Shown here in pieces: positions 1 to 12,004 of a stretch of DNA of 64,000 nt. A model generated the notes under the pieces. It saw nothing but the letters and a program-made list of their open reading frames with translations, had not been told where the DNA came from and did not search any database. The position numbers were made by a program, and so were the translations under genes. Source of the stretch: Chloromonas sp. AAM2 (lineage: Eukaryota > Chlorophyta > Chlorophyceae > Chlamydomonadales > Chlamydomonadaceae). Each line of letters starts with the position of its first letter. The first letter of the stretch is position 1. The stretch spans positions 5,268 through 69,267 of the forward strand of contig QAXH01005319.1 of the NCBI GenBank assembly GCA_004335635.1, in the 5' to 3' direction.

Positions 1-43
1 AAACCCCCGCCACACAACCACGCACGACCCCACCCCACCCTAC

Positions 44-3000
44 CTGCAGTCTCGTCCTGCTCTGTTCCAGTAGCATGTGCAGGTGCTCAATCTCCTTCTT
101 GAGGCCCCTCAGGTCCTCAAAGGCGTCCTTGTAACGACACTTCTCCTGGAGACAGTGGGTGCACGTGCAGGCGTCAGCAAACGTGCGCCATATGAGCATG
201 CATCAGTCTCCACAGCCATGAGCATGCATCAGTCTCCACAGCCATGAGCATGCATCAGTATCCACAGCCATGAGCATGCATCAGTATCCACAGCCACGTT
301 GCACGGGCCTTCATGGAATGCCTAGGTCGACAATGGGGCTGAAAGACTTATGGCGACTGGTTCCTGGACCCTGGTCGGGACCGGCCCCTTGAGAGTATCA
401 TTTCGATTGATGCAGAAGCCGGCGAATAGCCTGTCCACCCCAGGAGTGGCCCACGCACTGCACCTTCCCGCACCTTTTCAATCATGGCCTTGCACCGCTC
501 CTCCTCGCCGTCCGGCCCCTCCTCCTCTCCCCCGTCCGGCCCCGCCCCGCCCCCCGCCGCCACCCTCGCCACGCTACGCTGAATCCGCCTCTGCTCTATG
601 AGCGCCTTGAGGTCGTTGATGCGGGCCTTGCTCTCGTTCACAACTGCACCAGCAGTCTTGGCGCTGTCGTACTTGGTCTTGAGGGCGGCCTTGTTCGCCT
701 CTATCACCTGTGTGTGTGTGTTGTGTGATGTGTGTGTTGGTGTGTGTGATGCGTGTGTGATGTGTGTGTGATGTGCTGTGTTGTGATGACCTTCAGCACA
801 GATGCGTGTGTGATGCGCGTGTGATGTGCACTGATTTCCCCGCACAGGCAAAAGTGTGATCCTGTGCTGTGCGTGCCGCCATCACCGTCAACCCGCACCT
901 CGTTCTGCCGGTAGCTCTTCCTGAAGAGTTCAAACGCCTGGTTTCGATCTGCAAGCAAGCTGGCATTCATAAGCAGCTCCCCGGTGTCTGCCACACTCCC
1001 ATTCCCACGCACCCCGTCCTGCGTCCCCGCTCCCGTCCCCGCTCCCGCCCCCGCTGCTGCATCCCCCGGCCCCCACGCAATGCGCGGCGCCGACCCAACC
1101 GATCCACCACCCGGAGAACCGGTCAACAAACCATCATAACTGCCAGAAACGGCTGTTGATGCTGGCAGGGCGGTGCTGGGCTGATTTCCCCCCGGCCACG
1201 CCGCCCCGTCTCTCCGCTTGATCATGCCCACTAAGATGTTGATTTCATTGTCCCGTTGTGTGACCTGCAGTTTCAGCTTGCGTATCTGCTCTGCAACGTC
1301 CTGGCCTGCAGGGAAAAGAACACAGGAAAGGAACAGAGGTAAGCAAGGGCTGTCCACGCACTGGAGGTTTGCTTTCAACAGGCCACAGAGACCAGCCCAG
1401 CGATACCAAGGCGGTGAACAGCCCACGCTTGACCGTATTTCGTCATGGTCACAACCACGCGACCGGACAATGACCAGACAAGCAGAACTCAAAGCGTTAT
1501 CATGTACTATGTGAGTTCTTACCCGTCGCAGGTCTCCCGTCAACAGTGTCATCAATACCAGAATGGACATGCTAGGAGTGAGCACGACAGTTGAGTGATT
1601 TCTGACTCTCATGCTCCTTCCCCACCCACCTGCCTCCTCCGCCCCCTTGCCCGCCCCGCCCCCCGGTCTGAAGCCGCCAGTGGCCGCCATGCGCTTGAAA
1701 ATCTCAAAGGCCGCGCGAATGAACATCATGCTGCCGTTGAGGTTTAGGGAGGCCTCGGCGCAAGAGTCAGAGCAGTACGCCTCGATCTGGAACACATAGG
1801 GCAAACGTTTGAGCAAGGGTTTGAACAGAGGTGTTCACACAGGCACCAACTCGCCACCAAACCAAAGCAGGCAAGATTGGAATAACCGCAACACCCTGAG
1901 GCACTAGCGTGATGGCCTGAGCCACTGATAAATGTAATGCTGGATAAGAAACTCCACAACATACACAGGCCATTCATTTCATTCACCAGTTTGTGAGATC
2001 CAACCTGCCGCATCCCAGATCGTGCTCTCCTTCCTTCTTCCATGGCAACTGAACCCTAGCCACACACCTCCCGTCTCCCGTCTCCCGTCTCCCGTCTCCC
2101 GTCTCCCGTCTCCCGACTCCCGTCTCCCGTCTCCCGTCTCCCTCTCCCCCTCCCTCTCCCTTTCCCTCTCCCACAACTACCTGTTCCTGCAGTCTCTTGA
2201 TTTCGTCGGGTGTGAGCGGCCCCCTGTCCTCCTCCCCGCCCCGCATGATGCGCATCTCCTCCTTCAGGTCCCGGATCTCCTGCCGCAGGCGCCTGATGAC
2301 CAGGCTGGGGTCAAGCTCCTCGTTCAAAGCCACCACGTTGCGCACAAGGGCAACGCGCATGGCGAATCTGCATGATGCATGGCCATGCATTGAGGGTCTG
2401 TAAGAGCTAGGGAGGGAGGGAGGGAGGAGCTATGAGCACAAGCGAGGGTTCCAGACGGTGTCATGCTGCCGCCATGGGACGTGTGCAGGCATGCAGGACT
2501 GTCCTGGTGCTCCTGTCCAGCTGAACCAGACCATGCCTTTTCCTGACGTCTGTCCTAGACTACATCAACTAAGCATTTAGTCATGGCTGGAGGTCATAAT
2601 TATCATCATTACCATCACAACATGGCATTTGAAGACTCGCCCAAAGCATCGTCGCATCATCAAAACGATTGCACATGAGCCTGCAGTGTTGTCACGGAGA
2701 ACACTATAAATCACACTTCTCACTTCTCCCTCCTGCTAACCCTAACCTACACTCTAAGCCCAATCTCCCACCTGCACGTGCTGATGCTCTCATCCAGCTG
2801 GCCCTGGTCTGCACTGACTGTGGCAATCATGATGGTGCGGCAGTTGCCACCCAGACTGTCTCTGAGGACCTGAAGGGCGGAGAACACAAACCAGTCTTTG
2901 AATTCACTTGAGCTGACATGGTTTTCACTGTTTGTGATGAGATTTTGCAAGATTGCTCTCCCTGCTGCCATTGCTGGCCGCAATAGAACCGCATCGACAC

Positions 3001-3072
3001 CCGCAAAGCAGTGCAAGCATGGCTATAGCACTGGATTGTTCACCCACTAATAGGGAACGTGAGCTGGGTTTC

Positions 3073-3106
<34 letters not shown>

Positions 3107-6100
3107 TTGGACTGGTCCCGCCATAACAGCCCCGGGGCTCATGACAGATGAGTACCATGTGGTGTGGCTGCAAAGCACCACGGACCAAGGCACACCTGCG
3201 TCATCTTGGAGTTCCTGTACGGAATGTGCGGTCGACTGAGGCCCATGCTGCGCTCCTGGAGGGCGATAATCACCTGCAGGCGCAGAGGCAGGCCACAGTA
3301 AGGCAGACACGCACAACCACCAGCACATCGACACTGAACAACGCTGCCAACCAACCGTACGAAACACCTGCTCAACTAAACCGTACGAAACAGATCTGGA
3401 TTCAGCTGCAGAGTCATGGGCCTCGATGCTACCAACCGCCCAGTACTATGGGTGAGATACAGGAAGTTGGAATGGGACAAACGCTTGAGGATATGTCGAT
3501 GTTACTTCTATGTAACCACCCCAACAACCACCCACAGTGTTCACAGTCAGCCCCACCTGCTCCAGGTAGTGCAGCGACAGGTTGATGTACTTCGCCTCCC
3601 TCAAGGTGGTGCCGTCAATGCCTGTCTTACTGGCGCGCTCACTGCCGGCCAAGTCAACAAGGTTCAGCTTGCTGCGGCGCACTACATCCTCGCCGTGCTG
3701 CGGCATGGGCACAAGGAAACCATGGGAGCGAGGTGGTTGTGTGTTGCCTGTCAGAAAAGAAGTGGAAGGGGGAAGGAGGGTGCGTACTTCTGGCAGTGGA
3801 CTTCCTTTGCAATCGCTTGGCGATTGAAGTGAATGCCCAAAATCCTGAGCAGCTGGTGCCTTCACTTCTTGCTGCATGACGGAGAACGAGTATTGATGCT
3901 AGAAGCCACAAGAAGACAGGCAAGGTCTATCAAGCAAATTCAAATCAGTCCTCGTCAGAACTATGTAGACAATGCTTTAGCCGGAGCCAGGGCTTGCCAT
4001 CGTGCTGCCCGGCCATGTGCTGACAACGTCCCAACACACTGTCCAACAGAGTTCTCCCCGCTGGCCTCCCTTGTCGCACCTTCCTTGCCTCCAGGTATAT
4101 GGTGAAAATGCAATGGGAGCGCGACGAGGCCTGGTTCATGGGGGTCTCACTGATGGTGCGGTTCGTGTCGCCCAGGAACAACTGACCAGGGCAGGGCAGA
4201 CAAGACACAGACAAGGGTGGCCAGTAAACCCATGAACACGTGATTGACAGCGCAGAGTGGCACATGAACCAGGGGGGGGGGAGAGCACCCAGGAACCGCT
4301 GAGACATGGGCAACAATAAGGAGAAAGGACAGGGGTCAGGCGACGAAGCCGATGTGCTGAATCTGATGAATGCACAATGCAACTCGTGTCCTTTGTGATT
4401 TGTAATGAATGCGTGAAAAACAGGTTGATGGAAATTGACCTGTCCTGCCCCACCAGATTGAGCGCTTCCTCCTCGTTGCTCGCTCGGTGTATGTTGAGGT
4501 TCCGGAAGGAGGTGCGGTTGTCCTCGTCCTCCATCACATGCACCTGGGAGGGGCGCAGAAGGGAAACCATGAGTGAGAGTTTGCTCAGCGAGCAGTAATG
4601 TATCATCATCATCATGACATAGCTCATCATGGTTCAACCCAGTGATGTATGTGTGGTATGTATGATGTATGATACATATGTTGCTATCAGGGAGGGCGTC
4701 AGTGTGCAAGGCACAGCTTGGGCAGTCTGACGCATCATTGTGAACCCCAGGGCAGGAAGGACGAGAAGCATTCCTGCGTTTGTATGTGCGGCGGGGGGTC
4801 GTGCGCTCACGGTGGGCAGGTCCTCCATAGCTTTGATTTCCCGGTTGGGGTCAAGCAGGTCGTAACCAGTCTCATTGTAGATTTCCAGGTAGGACACGTG
4901 GACCTGAACAGGAAAGGAAAGGAAGGGGCAGGCAAGGACAGGGACATGTCTTGCACAGGGCAGGACGGCCGGGAGAGGGCTGTGCACAACACGCAAACAG
5001 GGAAAGAAGACTCTGGAGCCGAGACGCGACACGACAGAGAGAGAGGTTTGCGCACAAACATCCCTTTCACAACCACTCTGCAGATGTGGCTGTACCCTGG
5101 ACAGGAATGGGGCTCAGACTTGAGCTTGCAAGGACAGGAGACAGGGAGGCAGGTGCATTCGCTGAACCAGGCAGAAACTCCGGCAACCAGGGTCCACTCA
5201 TGCCTGTTCAAGCATGTGATTGATGTTCTCCACCCTGTCCACTCCATCCTTCTGTTTGCGGTTATGATATGCGAACTTCTAGCTCCTGTGCCCTTTACCT
5301 GAACTACCACTACCACAGTCAACAGCCAACAGAAGGCCACCCTGAGGCCCGCTTGAACACAAAGCAAGCACTTGACATTTGCCAAGCAAAACAAGAAGGA
5401 GAGGAAGCAAGCACACCAGCAGACCCTAAAGCTACAACAAGGAAAGTAAGAAAGCAAAGCAGACAGCGAGCAAAGCAGCCAGCAACCAAGCGAGCCCTGC
5501 AGCGTCAGACAGACCCCGAAGCAGGCCAACAAATCCTAGCACATCCCGCTGCCTGTGCACCTGGCCCCCAGTGCAGGGAGGACTTACTAGTCATTGGAAA
5601 GGACAACCGCTCATAACCTAGTGGTCTCCTTACCGTGAATGAGTGGTCGCTGCGTTTCGTGATCTCCGCGAATATAGTGGATATCGTCCTGGGGATGATG
5701 CCCCTGTCTGCATACGCGCTGGGACCCCCGGTGATGGTGAAGGTCTTGCCACTGCCGGTCTGGAGGGAACAAAACACACGTGGAATAGGGATGGTCATAA
5801 GGCAACAACACATGCATTGGCAAAACATCAGCACATAAGCATGACGGTACAGACCGCTCGATTATCTGTTGATTTGCTGTAAGGCGTACAACATGTGGAG
5901 TTTGGATTGTGTTCCATGTGTTCGAGAGGGCGAGGTGAGGGCATTGGACTGAGAACACTCTACCATGTCTTGCCACCGCCGGTCTGTGGGGTACCGTAGC
6001 ATTGACACATCGAGGGGCTCCAGAGGGCGAGATGAGCTGGTCGCATGTAAGGTTGTGACCCTGTGTGTTTGCCTAGACCGCTTCTAGAGCATATGGATGA

Positions 6101-7424
6101 CACAGCTGCCATGTGAGGCCGTCCATGCACCAGTCCTGTGTCCTTGGTTTGCCGATCCAGCGGGTCACATGCAGCACTTCTTGGTTGGCCCTGCAACTGA
6201 CCGCAACTGACTGCAACTGACTGCAACTGATCACAGCTTTACAACCCCCCATCACCCCTTCCCTCTTCCTTGTTAGCACTGTTTTAGCGCCGCTGGTGCT
6301 GAAGCCACTGTTGAAACTGCTGGTGCAATCCCATGCCTTGCCGCCACCCAGGGTTTGAACTCAAGACGGGTTTAATGAGTACGTCCCAAGCTGCCGCTGA
6401 TGACGAGGTAGCCACCATTACTCTGCCTAGAACCCTGCCTTGTTCCTGCTCTGGTGTGACATTGGCTGTGTCCTGCGTGTCAACTGCTGTCCAAAGCATT
6501 ATATCAACCCCAAATAGCCAGAGCCACCTCCTCAAGCCCACCTGTCCATAAGCGAAAATGGTACCTGCAGGCACCAAAGGCCGGAAACACTGAGACAAGG
6601 CACCACTGTATTTGTTTGCATCTTCCCGTCAGAGCAGGCAAGCTACCCTGCAAACACCATTATCTAACATTCTACACCATATTCATGCAAAGGATTGCCC
6701 ATCACCACTTGATCTTATGTGACATGGAGATGGCTTCCTATGTGCACAGGCAATTGCATGGTGTGATTTGAATGGTTTGGTATCCCGTATGGCATGTGCT
6801 CACCGTTGTACCCTTCCATGGTGCCGAAGACCACGCCACGTGCCACACGCTCAAAGACCTGTGCATGGCGTGCAGATCTCGCAGTGCATGCACCTCCTGT
6901 TGCATGTGCATCGTATGCATGCACATACGTATGCATGCACAGCTAGAATGGGGCGTGGAGCACGGGGCGTGCATGCTCCTGAGTGGAAGATGAGAAGCCG
7001 CATTGCTGCACTCATGGTAAAGGCATGCATGTAAGCATGCATGTATGCATGCATGGGCCATGGATGGTGCACACACCTCATCCTGCTTGGCCTGAGGGCC
7101 AATGATGCCATTGAATCGGAATTCATAATTCTCTCGTTGGTTGTTCACGTAGCCTGCTGCTGCCTCCCTTGGCAGATTAAATTCAAGTCTATTCTCCCCA
7201 AGGTCCAGTGTGAGCCGCGGACTAGGTTTGGGCTGGGGTTTGACACGAACAAAAATGTCAATGTGTGTGTTGTCGCCGGGCCTGCCACCACCTCCACCTC
7301 GTGAGGCTGGTGGAGCGAGGGACGTGGCTGGAGCTCCAGTAGCAGTGCTGCTGCCCTCCTCATCCAAGTCATATTGTTCGTAACCCTTTGGGTTGGCTCG
7401 TGCCGACTGGGGCCGGCTGCCCAT
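44..7424 (-). CDS. KIF6: Kinesin-9 family motor, KIF6-type (3' partial, 15 exons in window)
   Basis: Plus-end microtubule motor of the kinesin-9 family, whose known members act in cilia and flagella. Exons (high to low): 7077-7424, 6804-6858, 6542-6564, 5634-5759, 4811-4903, 4454-4543, 4080-4181, 3557-3697, 3196-3273, 2772-2869, 2181-2367, 1630-1786, 899-1305, 474-707, 44-145. All phases agree, giving 747 residues. Visible motifs are the P-loop GQTGSGKT (about residues 141-148, split across the 23-bp exon and the next), switch I NQASSRSH (about 261-268) and switch II DLAGSE (about 294-299). The neck follows as [17 protein letters not shown], then coiled coil including [20 protein letters not shown]6 rather than KIF9 is preferred from [18 protein letters not shown] and the tail match at 44-145. 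The start is the first ATG ahead of a low-complexity N-terminus. The C-terminus lies beyond base 1. Confidence 0.93.
192..295. repeat. 26-bp tandem minisatellite, four units
   Basis: Four head-to-tail 26-bp units start at 192, 218, 244 and 270 and differ only by a C/T change (cagtctcc versus cagtatcc). They lie in the last visible KIF6 intron (146-473). No gene or RNA is implied. Confidence 0.9.
2068..2140. repeat. 7-bp tandem repeat (ccgtctc)n
   Basis: About ten copies of ccgtctc with one variant unit (ccgactc) lie just downstream, in transcript direction, of the 2181-2367 exon of the kinesin gene. The tract is pyrimidine-rich on + and so purine-rich in the minus-strand transcript; it is intronic. 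Confidence 0.85.
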
Positions 7425-7791
7425 ACTCGCCAGTCCTATCGCGAGTTGATCATTTCAGCATTTTTACGGCATTGCAAGCGCGGTAACTGCATCAGCAGGC
7501 ATCAGCAGTGGCGATTGCGGCTGACAGCAATACTTAGCATGTTACCAAGTCATTTCATGCTATATTATGGCCTTGTTTAACCTAAAGTTTTCCTGGGCCG
7601 GGCAGTTGAAACCGTCAATCTCAAATCATGTCACGACTCCTCGTGTCCACCCTGTGATGTAAGGTAGAGGATGCAAGGCACGAGATGGAGGTAATCTTTC
7701 AATCAAACCAGCCTATGAAAGCGCTGAGCCCGACATCTGCGTACGTAGCCATGGGCAAGAACAGGGATAGCTAGCTCGCAGTCCTGAAGGC
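7425..7791. promoter_or_regulatory. Shared divergent promoter region, kinesin / EF-hand gene
   Basis: This is the 367 bp between the inferred start codons of the minus-strand kinesin and the plus-strand EF-hand gene. No long ORF supported by splice sites was found in it. Position alone suggests a bidirectional promoter and possible co-regulation; no specific motif was identified. Confidence 0.45.
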
Positions 7792-10700
7792 ATGGCACGG
7801 TCACGCATTGCATCCAAAAGCCAATGGCGATTGCCAACTCATCCATTTTCCCTTCTTCCGGTGCCGAGGCTCCCCCCCGAAAGTCTGGTGAGGCGAGATT
7901 ACATACGCGGACTGTCATTCTTGAACAGCCGATGAGCGCGTAAGCTTGATAGCCTGTGACGATGCGCGACCCAACGGTCTTGACTCGGGGCCGTACAACA
8001 CGTCCCTGCAGGCTGCGGTAGAGCACACAGTGGCTAGGCTGCATTGCAAGATGTGGTACCTGGCCAGGGGAATCGTACCTCCAGCAACCCAGCTTCATCC
8101 GGCAGTGATGCAGCTGATTGCCGGTAGGTGTCTGATGCATCTTGGGTAGATAGGGCTACCTGACACACTGAGACTCTCCGAACACTCAACTCGTAACTGT
8201 GTGACGTACCTCCAAACAATCATGCATACCACACAACTCTGCAGGCAACCAATACAGCAGATAGGCAGCGCCTCGTCTGTGCCCTAGCGTGTGGCATCGC
8301 ATGAAATGTATCATGTGTACCGCTGATCATGTGCTCGTGTACCGCAGACTGGTTTGATGCTGTGGATGAGGATGGCTCTCGCACACTGGAGCACTCCGAA
8401 CTGCTAGCAGCGCTCAAAGTAGGTCAACAGCTCCCATAAGCAATTGGGCTTAGTGTCAAGAAGTCTCAACCCAGCCATCAGCAAGGCTGCCAGAATAGTA
8501 CATAACGCCAGCGATTTCAAGTCTGTCACAAGCTGAGACGTCCAGGAAGGTCGCACGTGTTCAAGAACCATTCCTGTAGGCAGGGGTGCCAACTGACTTG
8601 CTCTCACCCCTTGCTTTGTCGCCCACAGGCTGCGCACATACCCTGCAACGATGCCACCATCACTGAGATGATCAAACTCATGGACATCAACGGAGATGGA
8701 GTGATCTCGTGAGTGGCAACACACACGCCATCAAAGCGCCCTGACACTTCATGTGCACTTGACACTCATTCTGCACCTTCAAGAGGGGCATTCAGCAGAA
8801 ATGATTGACTGCACACTCCCATCCAAAGCAGGGTAGACCGCCGGGCAAAGAGGAAGAACCAGGCAAGGAAGCATGCCAGAAGTACCCACAGTATGACAGT
8901 TCACACGCAAGCGCTACGCTCACTCTGACGTCATTCCAAGCTGGGTGCGGCTGGCCATTGGCTACTGAACCTCCTACTGACGTGATCATTCATGCGTTTT
9001 ATACATCCAAAGGGCGTACCTGGTTGGCGATGAGTATGCTTTGGTGTGAAGGTATTGCTTCCAACCCAGGAACATAGTACCAAGAACAATTGTGGCCAAT
9101 TTGCACACCCACACATCGACCGAGCCGTCCTGCTGCTCCCTGGGCCATACCGGGCCAGCATCAGTTTCATGGCACCATGATTGCCTCCCCACCTGGACGC
9201 TATGAGAGCATGCTGAAGGCAATAAGCATGTCCCTGACTAGGCTCAGTCATGAAGCCATCATCCTGCCCATTATTTGGACGCTGACATGGCAGAGCCTCA
9301 TACAGAACCCAGCAACGTTCTGGTACAAAAGTCATGTAGCCTGCAATAATTTCCAAGGGTGTCCAAGGATGCCCAAGAGCGTCCAATGATGTGCAATGGT
9401 ATCCAATGGTGTCCAAGGTGTGCACGTGCCCTCAGGTGGGACGAGTTCCGCATGTTCATGGCCGATGAGTTCTCAAACGGCAAGAACCTGTTGACCGGAG
9501 AGTACATCCTGCCATCAGGTGTGGCTAACAACACAATACCTTACTGAAAAGCATACTCATGTATCTTATGGGAGCACAGGGCACATGGTGATATAGCCTG
9601 TGAGGGCTTGTGGCACTGGGCAGACTTGCTGGCTGATGTCTTAGGCACTCTACACCACATTGATGACAGGCAATGGCTTGGCCAATTGCGAGCTCAGCCA
9701 TGTAACGCACGGTAGGTCGGCTATGTGCCAATGTTTGTTATCGCTCAAGGGCATGCACAGTGACCGTTTGGCTGACCTTTTGACGCAAAAACAGGTTGAC
9801 TGGCCATCTTTTGGCTGTTTTCGCCTGCAGGTGCCACAATGAACTTTGGTGTCGTGATTGGCAAGCTCAAGCGGAACAAACTGATGAAAGATATACTGGG
9901 GGTAAGGACGCATTTTTTCCCTAGCCATCTGAACATTTAATGATTGCCAACTTGTGAAATGAAACGCGTCCACCTCGTGAGGCACACTGCGGCTCCACCA
10001 CAATCAATCATCAAGTTTATCATTTGGAATAACATGTCAAATTCACCATGATAAGAGTCCGTGCGTGCGATGATGAGACGCCATGCGACAAGGCATTTGT
10101 CTTTGCGAGCCTGACCAGTTTGCAGAACGCTTTGTGACTTTGGATTGCGAGCCCAAATAGTTTGTGGAGAAAGTTGTTCTTTGATACCTAGTTACTTCCA
10201 GTCTGTTAACTTGGACCTGTGTTTTGTGTGCAGGATGCGTCCCACCGTTCCAAGTGGGTGCAGGTGGCCTCTGACCCCAAGCAGCTCGCGAGGGAGGTAG
10301 CAACCCTCAACACCGCTGCACAGGTCAGGCACAGAGCTGGCCAGAACTATTCCTATGATTGCGATTCAAACAGTTTGCGTCAGTCTCCGGTGACTTGTAT
10401 GGTGGAAAACGCTTGCTTGTGCTGCATCACTAAGGAGTGCCATCACTACAGCAGTGCGCACGATGGCATGTACAGGGCCGTCGTGTGCATGCAAACCTGC
10501 ACATGCATCTTGAAGTGCCTGCAACGCAGTCAAACACAAGTAAGGCACTGTGCGGATGGTAGCCTTACAACAATCAACTGCCCGGGTGACTGCTGCAGGC
10601 CGCTGCCCTGATCAACAACGCCCTGCAAGCGGAGATGGACGCTGCGCATGGGGAAGTCATGGGAGACGAGACCAAGGTCTACACTCCGCGCACGGCGGCA

Positions 10701-11871
10701 GCGCAGGTGCGAGGGGATCGGCGTCGCGGGGCACGCGCGAAACAGGCAGCATGATATCACTGCACGAATGTAGCAGTTGGAATGCACCGACACGGCTTGT
10801 CGCTATCCAAGGGCTTGTCTTAGCTGACTCCATGGCTTTAAACCGTTTCCTCTCCTATCTCGCAGATGTTTTGGAATTCACTGGCCAAGGCTTAGATATC
10901 GCAGTTTTACGCAGTTCGCCCTAGCTGCGTGTTTGCAGGCACCACTTCAAGTGGTGGCGACCTGAGATTAAAATGTGCGTCTTGTTTCCGCCCTATTGCA
11001 GGCTTTCCTTGGCAGCGTGGCCCATGAAGCCCGTGTGGCTCGTTCATTGAGCCGAGCCGCGTCCCGCGCCCGCCCCAGCCCGCATCCTGGTGCAGGCCCA
11101 GCACAACATGCAGCCCTCGACGGAGCAGAGTTGAACCCCATGCGTTGCCGTTCGCCTTCTTCGCCAACCCCACCTCTGCAAAACGCTTGCGGCGTGTCTG
11201 GCCGGCTACATCAGGACAGAGCCCGGTCGCAGTCGTCATGTGCGCATCCTCGGGACAGTTTGCAGAGCGTTGATGGCCTTAGCCTTGGTCGGTGCAGTAT
11301 CGCAGCGGGCTTGGGTGGCGAGGGCATTACAAGGAGGGATTGCAACCCCAGCGGGACTTATTCGCCACATCAGGCTGCAGCATTTGCCCAGCGAGCTGCC
11401 GCCTCTGGAGAATCTGCTGACTTGCATCAGGCGCAACTCACACACGGTGCGACAAGTGCCATCTGGAGCTCGTCTCAGACAGCCCCGCTGCATTCTCATC
11501 CCTCCATACACGCCGCCCGCCATGCCAGCGACGTACCATATTTTCCCGAGCCCCATCCAAACGCGCAAATGCCGACACCTGGCGGCTCGTCAGCCAGCAC
11601 TATGCCCACCGCGCGAGACGCAGCTTCGCCAGAGTCCAGCGGCGGCCGTGTTCGACGCGATAATTTGAGTATTTCAAGTTGGACTGTGACAAGCACAGAT
11701 GGCGCCATTAACAGTCAGAAGCAGCCGCAGCACAGATCCACATGCTCGCCAGGCCCAGGCGCCTTGCGATTCCCCAGCATAACGAATTACAGCGACGGTT
11801 CTGCGGTCAAGCGTGCAACGTTCATAGAACGGCCTGCGGCACAGGGTTGCCAAGTAGTCCACACAGCTTGA
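7792..11871 (+). CDS. EF-hand calcium-binding protein of unknown role (9 exons)
   Basis: Exons: 7792-7887, 8012-8123, 8348-8418, 8629-8708, 9436-9518, 9831-9901, 10234-10323, 10599-10706, 11002-11871. Phases agree throughout, giving 526 residues. Two EF-hand loops are complete: residues 76-87 (DEDGSRTLEHSE) and 112-123 (DINGDGVISWDE, split by an intron), each with D at positions 1 and 3 and E at 12, so Ca2+ binding is expected. The remainder has an Ala-rich, probably helical segment (about 210-250) and a Ser/Pro/Arg-rich disordered tail encoded by the single 870-bp last exon. A TGTAA signal lies 128 bp after the stop. Divergence from a ciliary kinesin hints at a flagellar role, but this is inference from position only. 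The first two exons rest on splice phase alone and the tail is compositionally biased; the family was not recognised. Confidence 0.72.
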
Positions 11872-11999
11872 GGTCCCAGACACCCGGCAGCCCGCCCGGC
11901 GACTGAACCAGCTGAGAAAGTTTTCCAGCGATGTGCCATGTATTGTGCAGCCTGACAGAGTACTCAAACCTGATGTAGTTAAAATTATTGACTGGATAA

Positions 12000-12004
12000 T
12001 GTAA
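12000..12004 (+). terminator. TGTAA poly(A) signal of the EF-hand gene
   Basis: TGTAA is the usual chlorophycean polyadenylation signal. This copy lies 128 bp after the stop codon at 11869-11871, a normal 3'-UTR distance. Confidence 0.5.

Noticed and set aside
192..295. Possible CRISPR-like array
   Set aside because: Units are directly adjacent with no spacers, in an intron of a nuclear eukaryotic gene: a minisatellite.
5960..5990. Alternative kinesin P-loop exon
   Set aside because: The copy runs into a stop shortly after TGGGKTW and lacks the rest of the exon.
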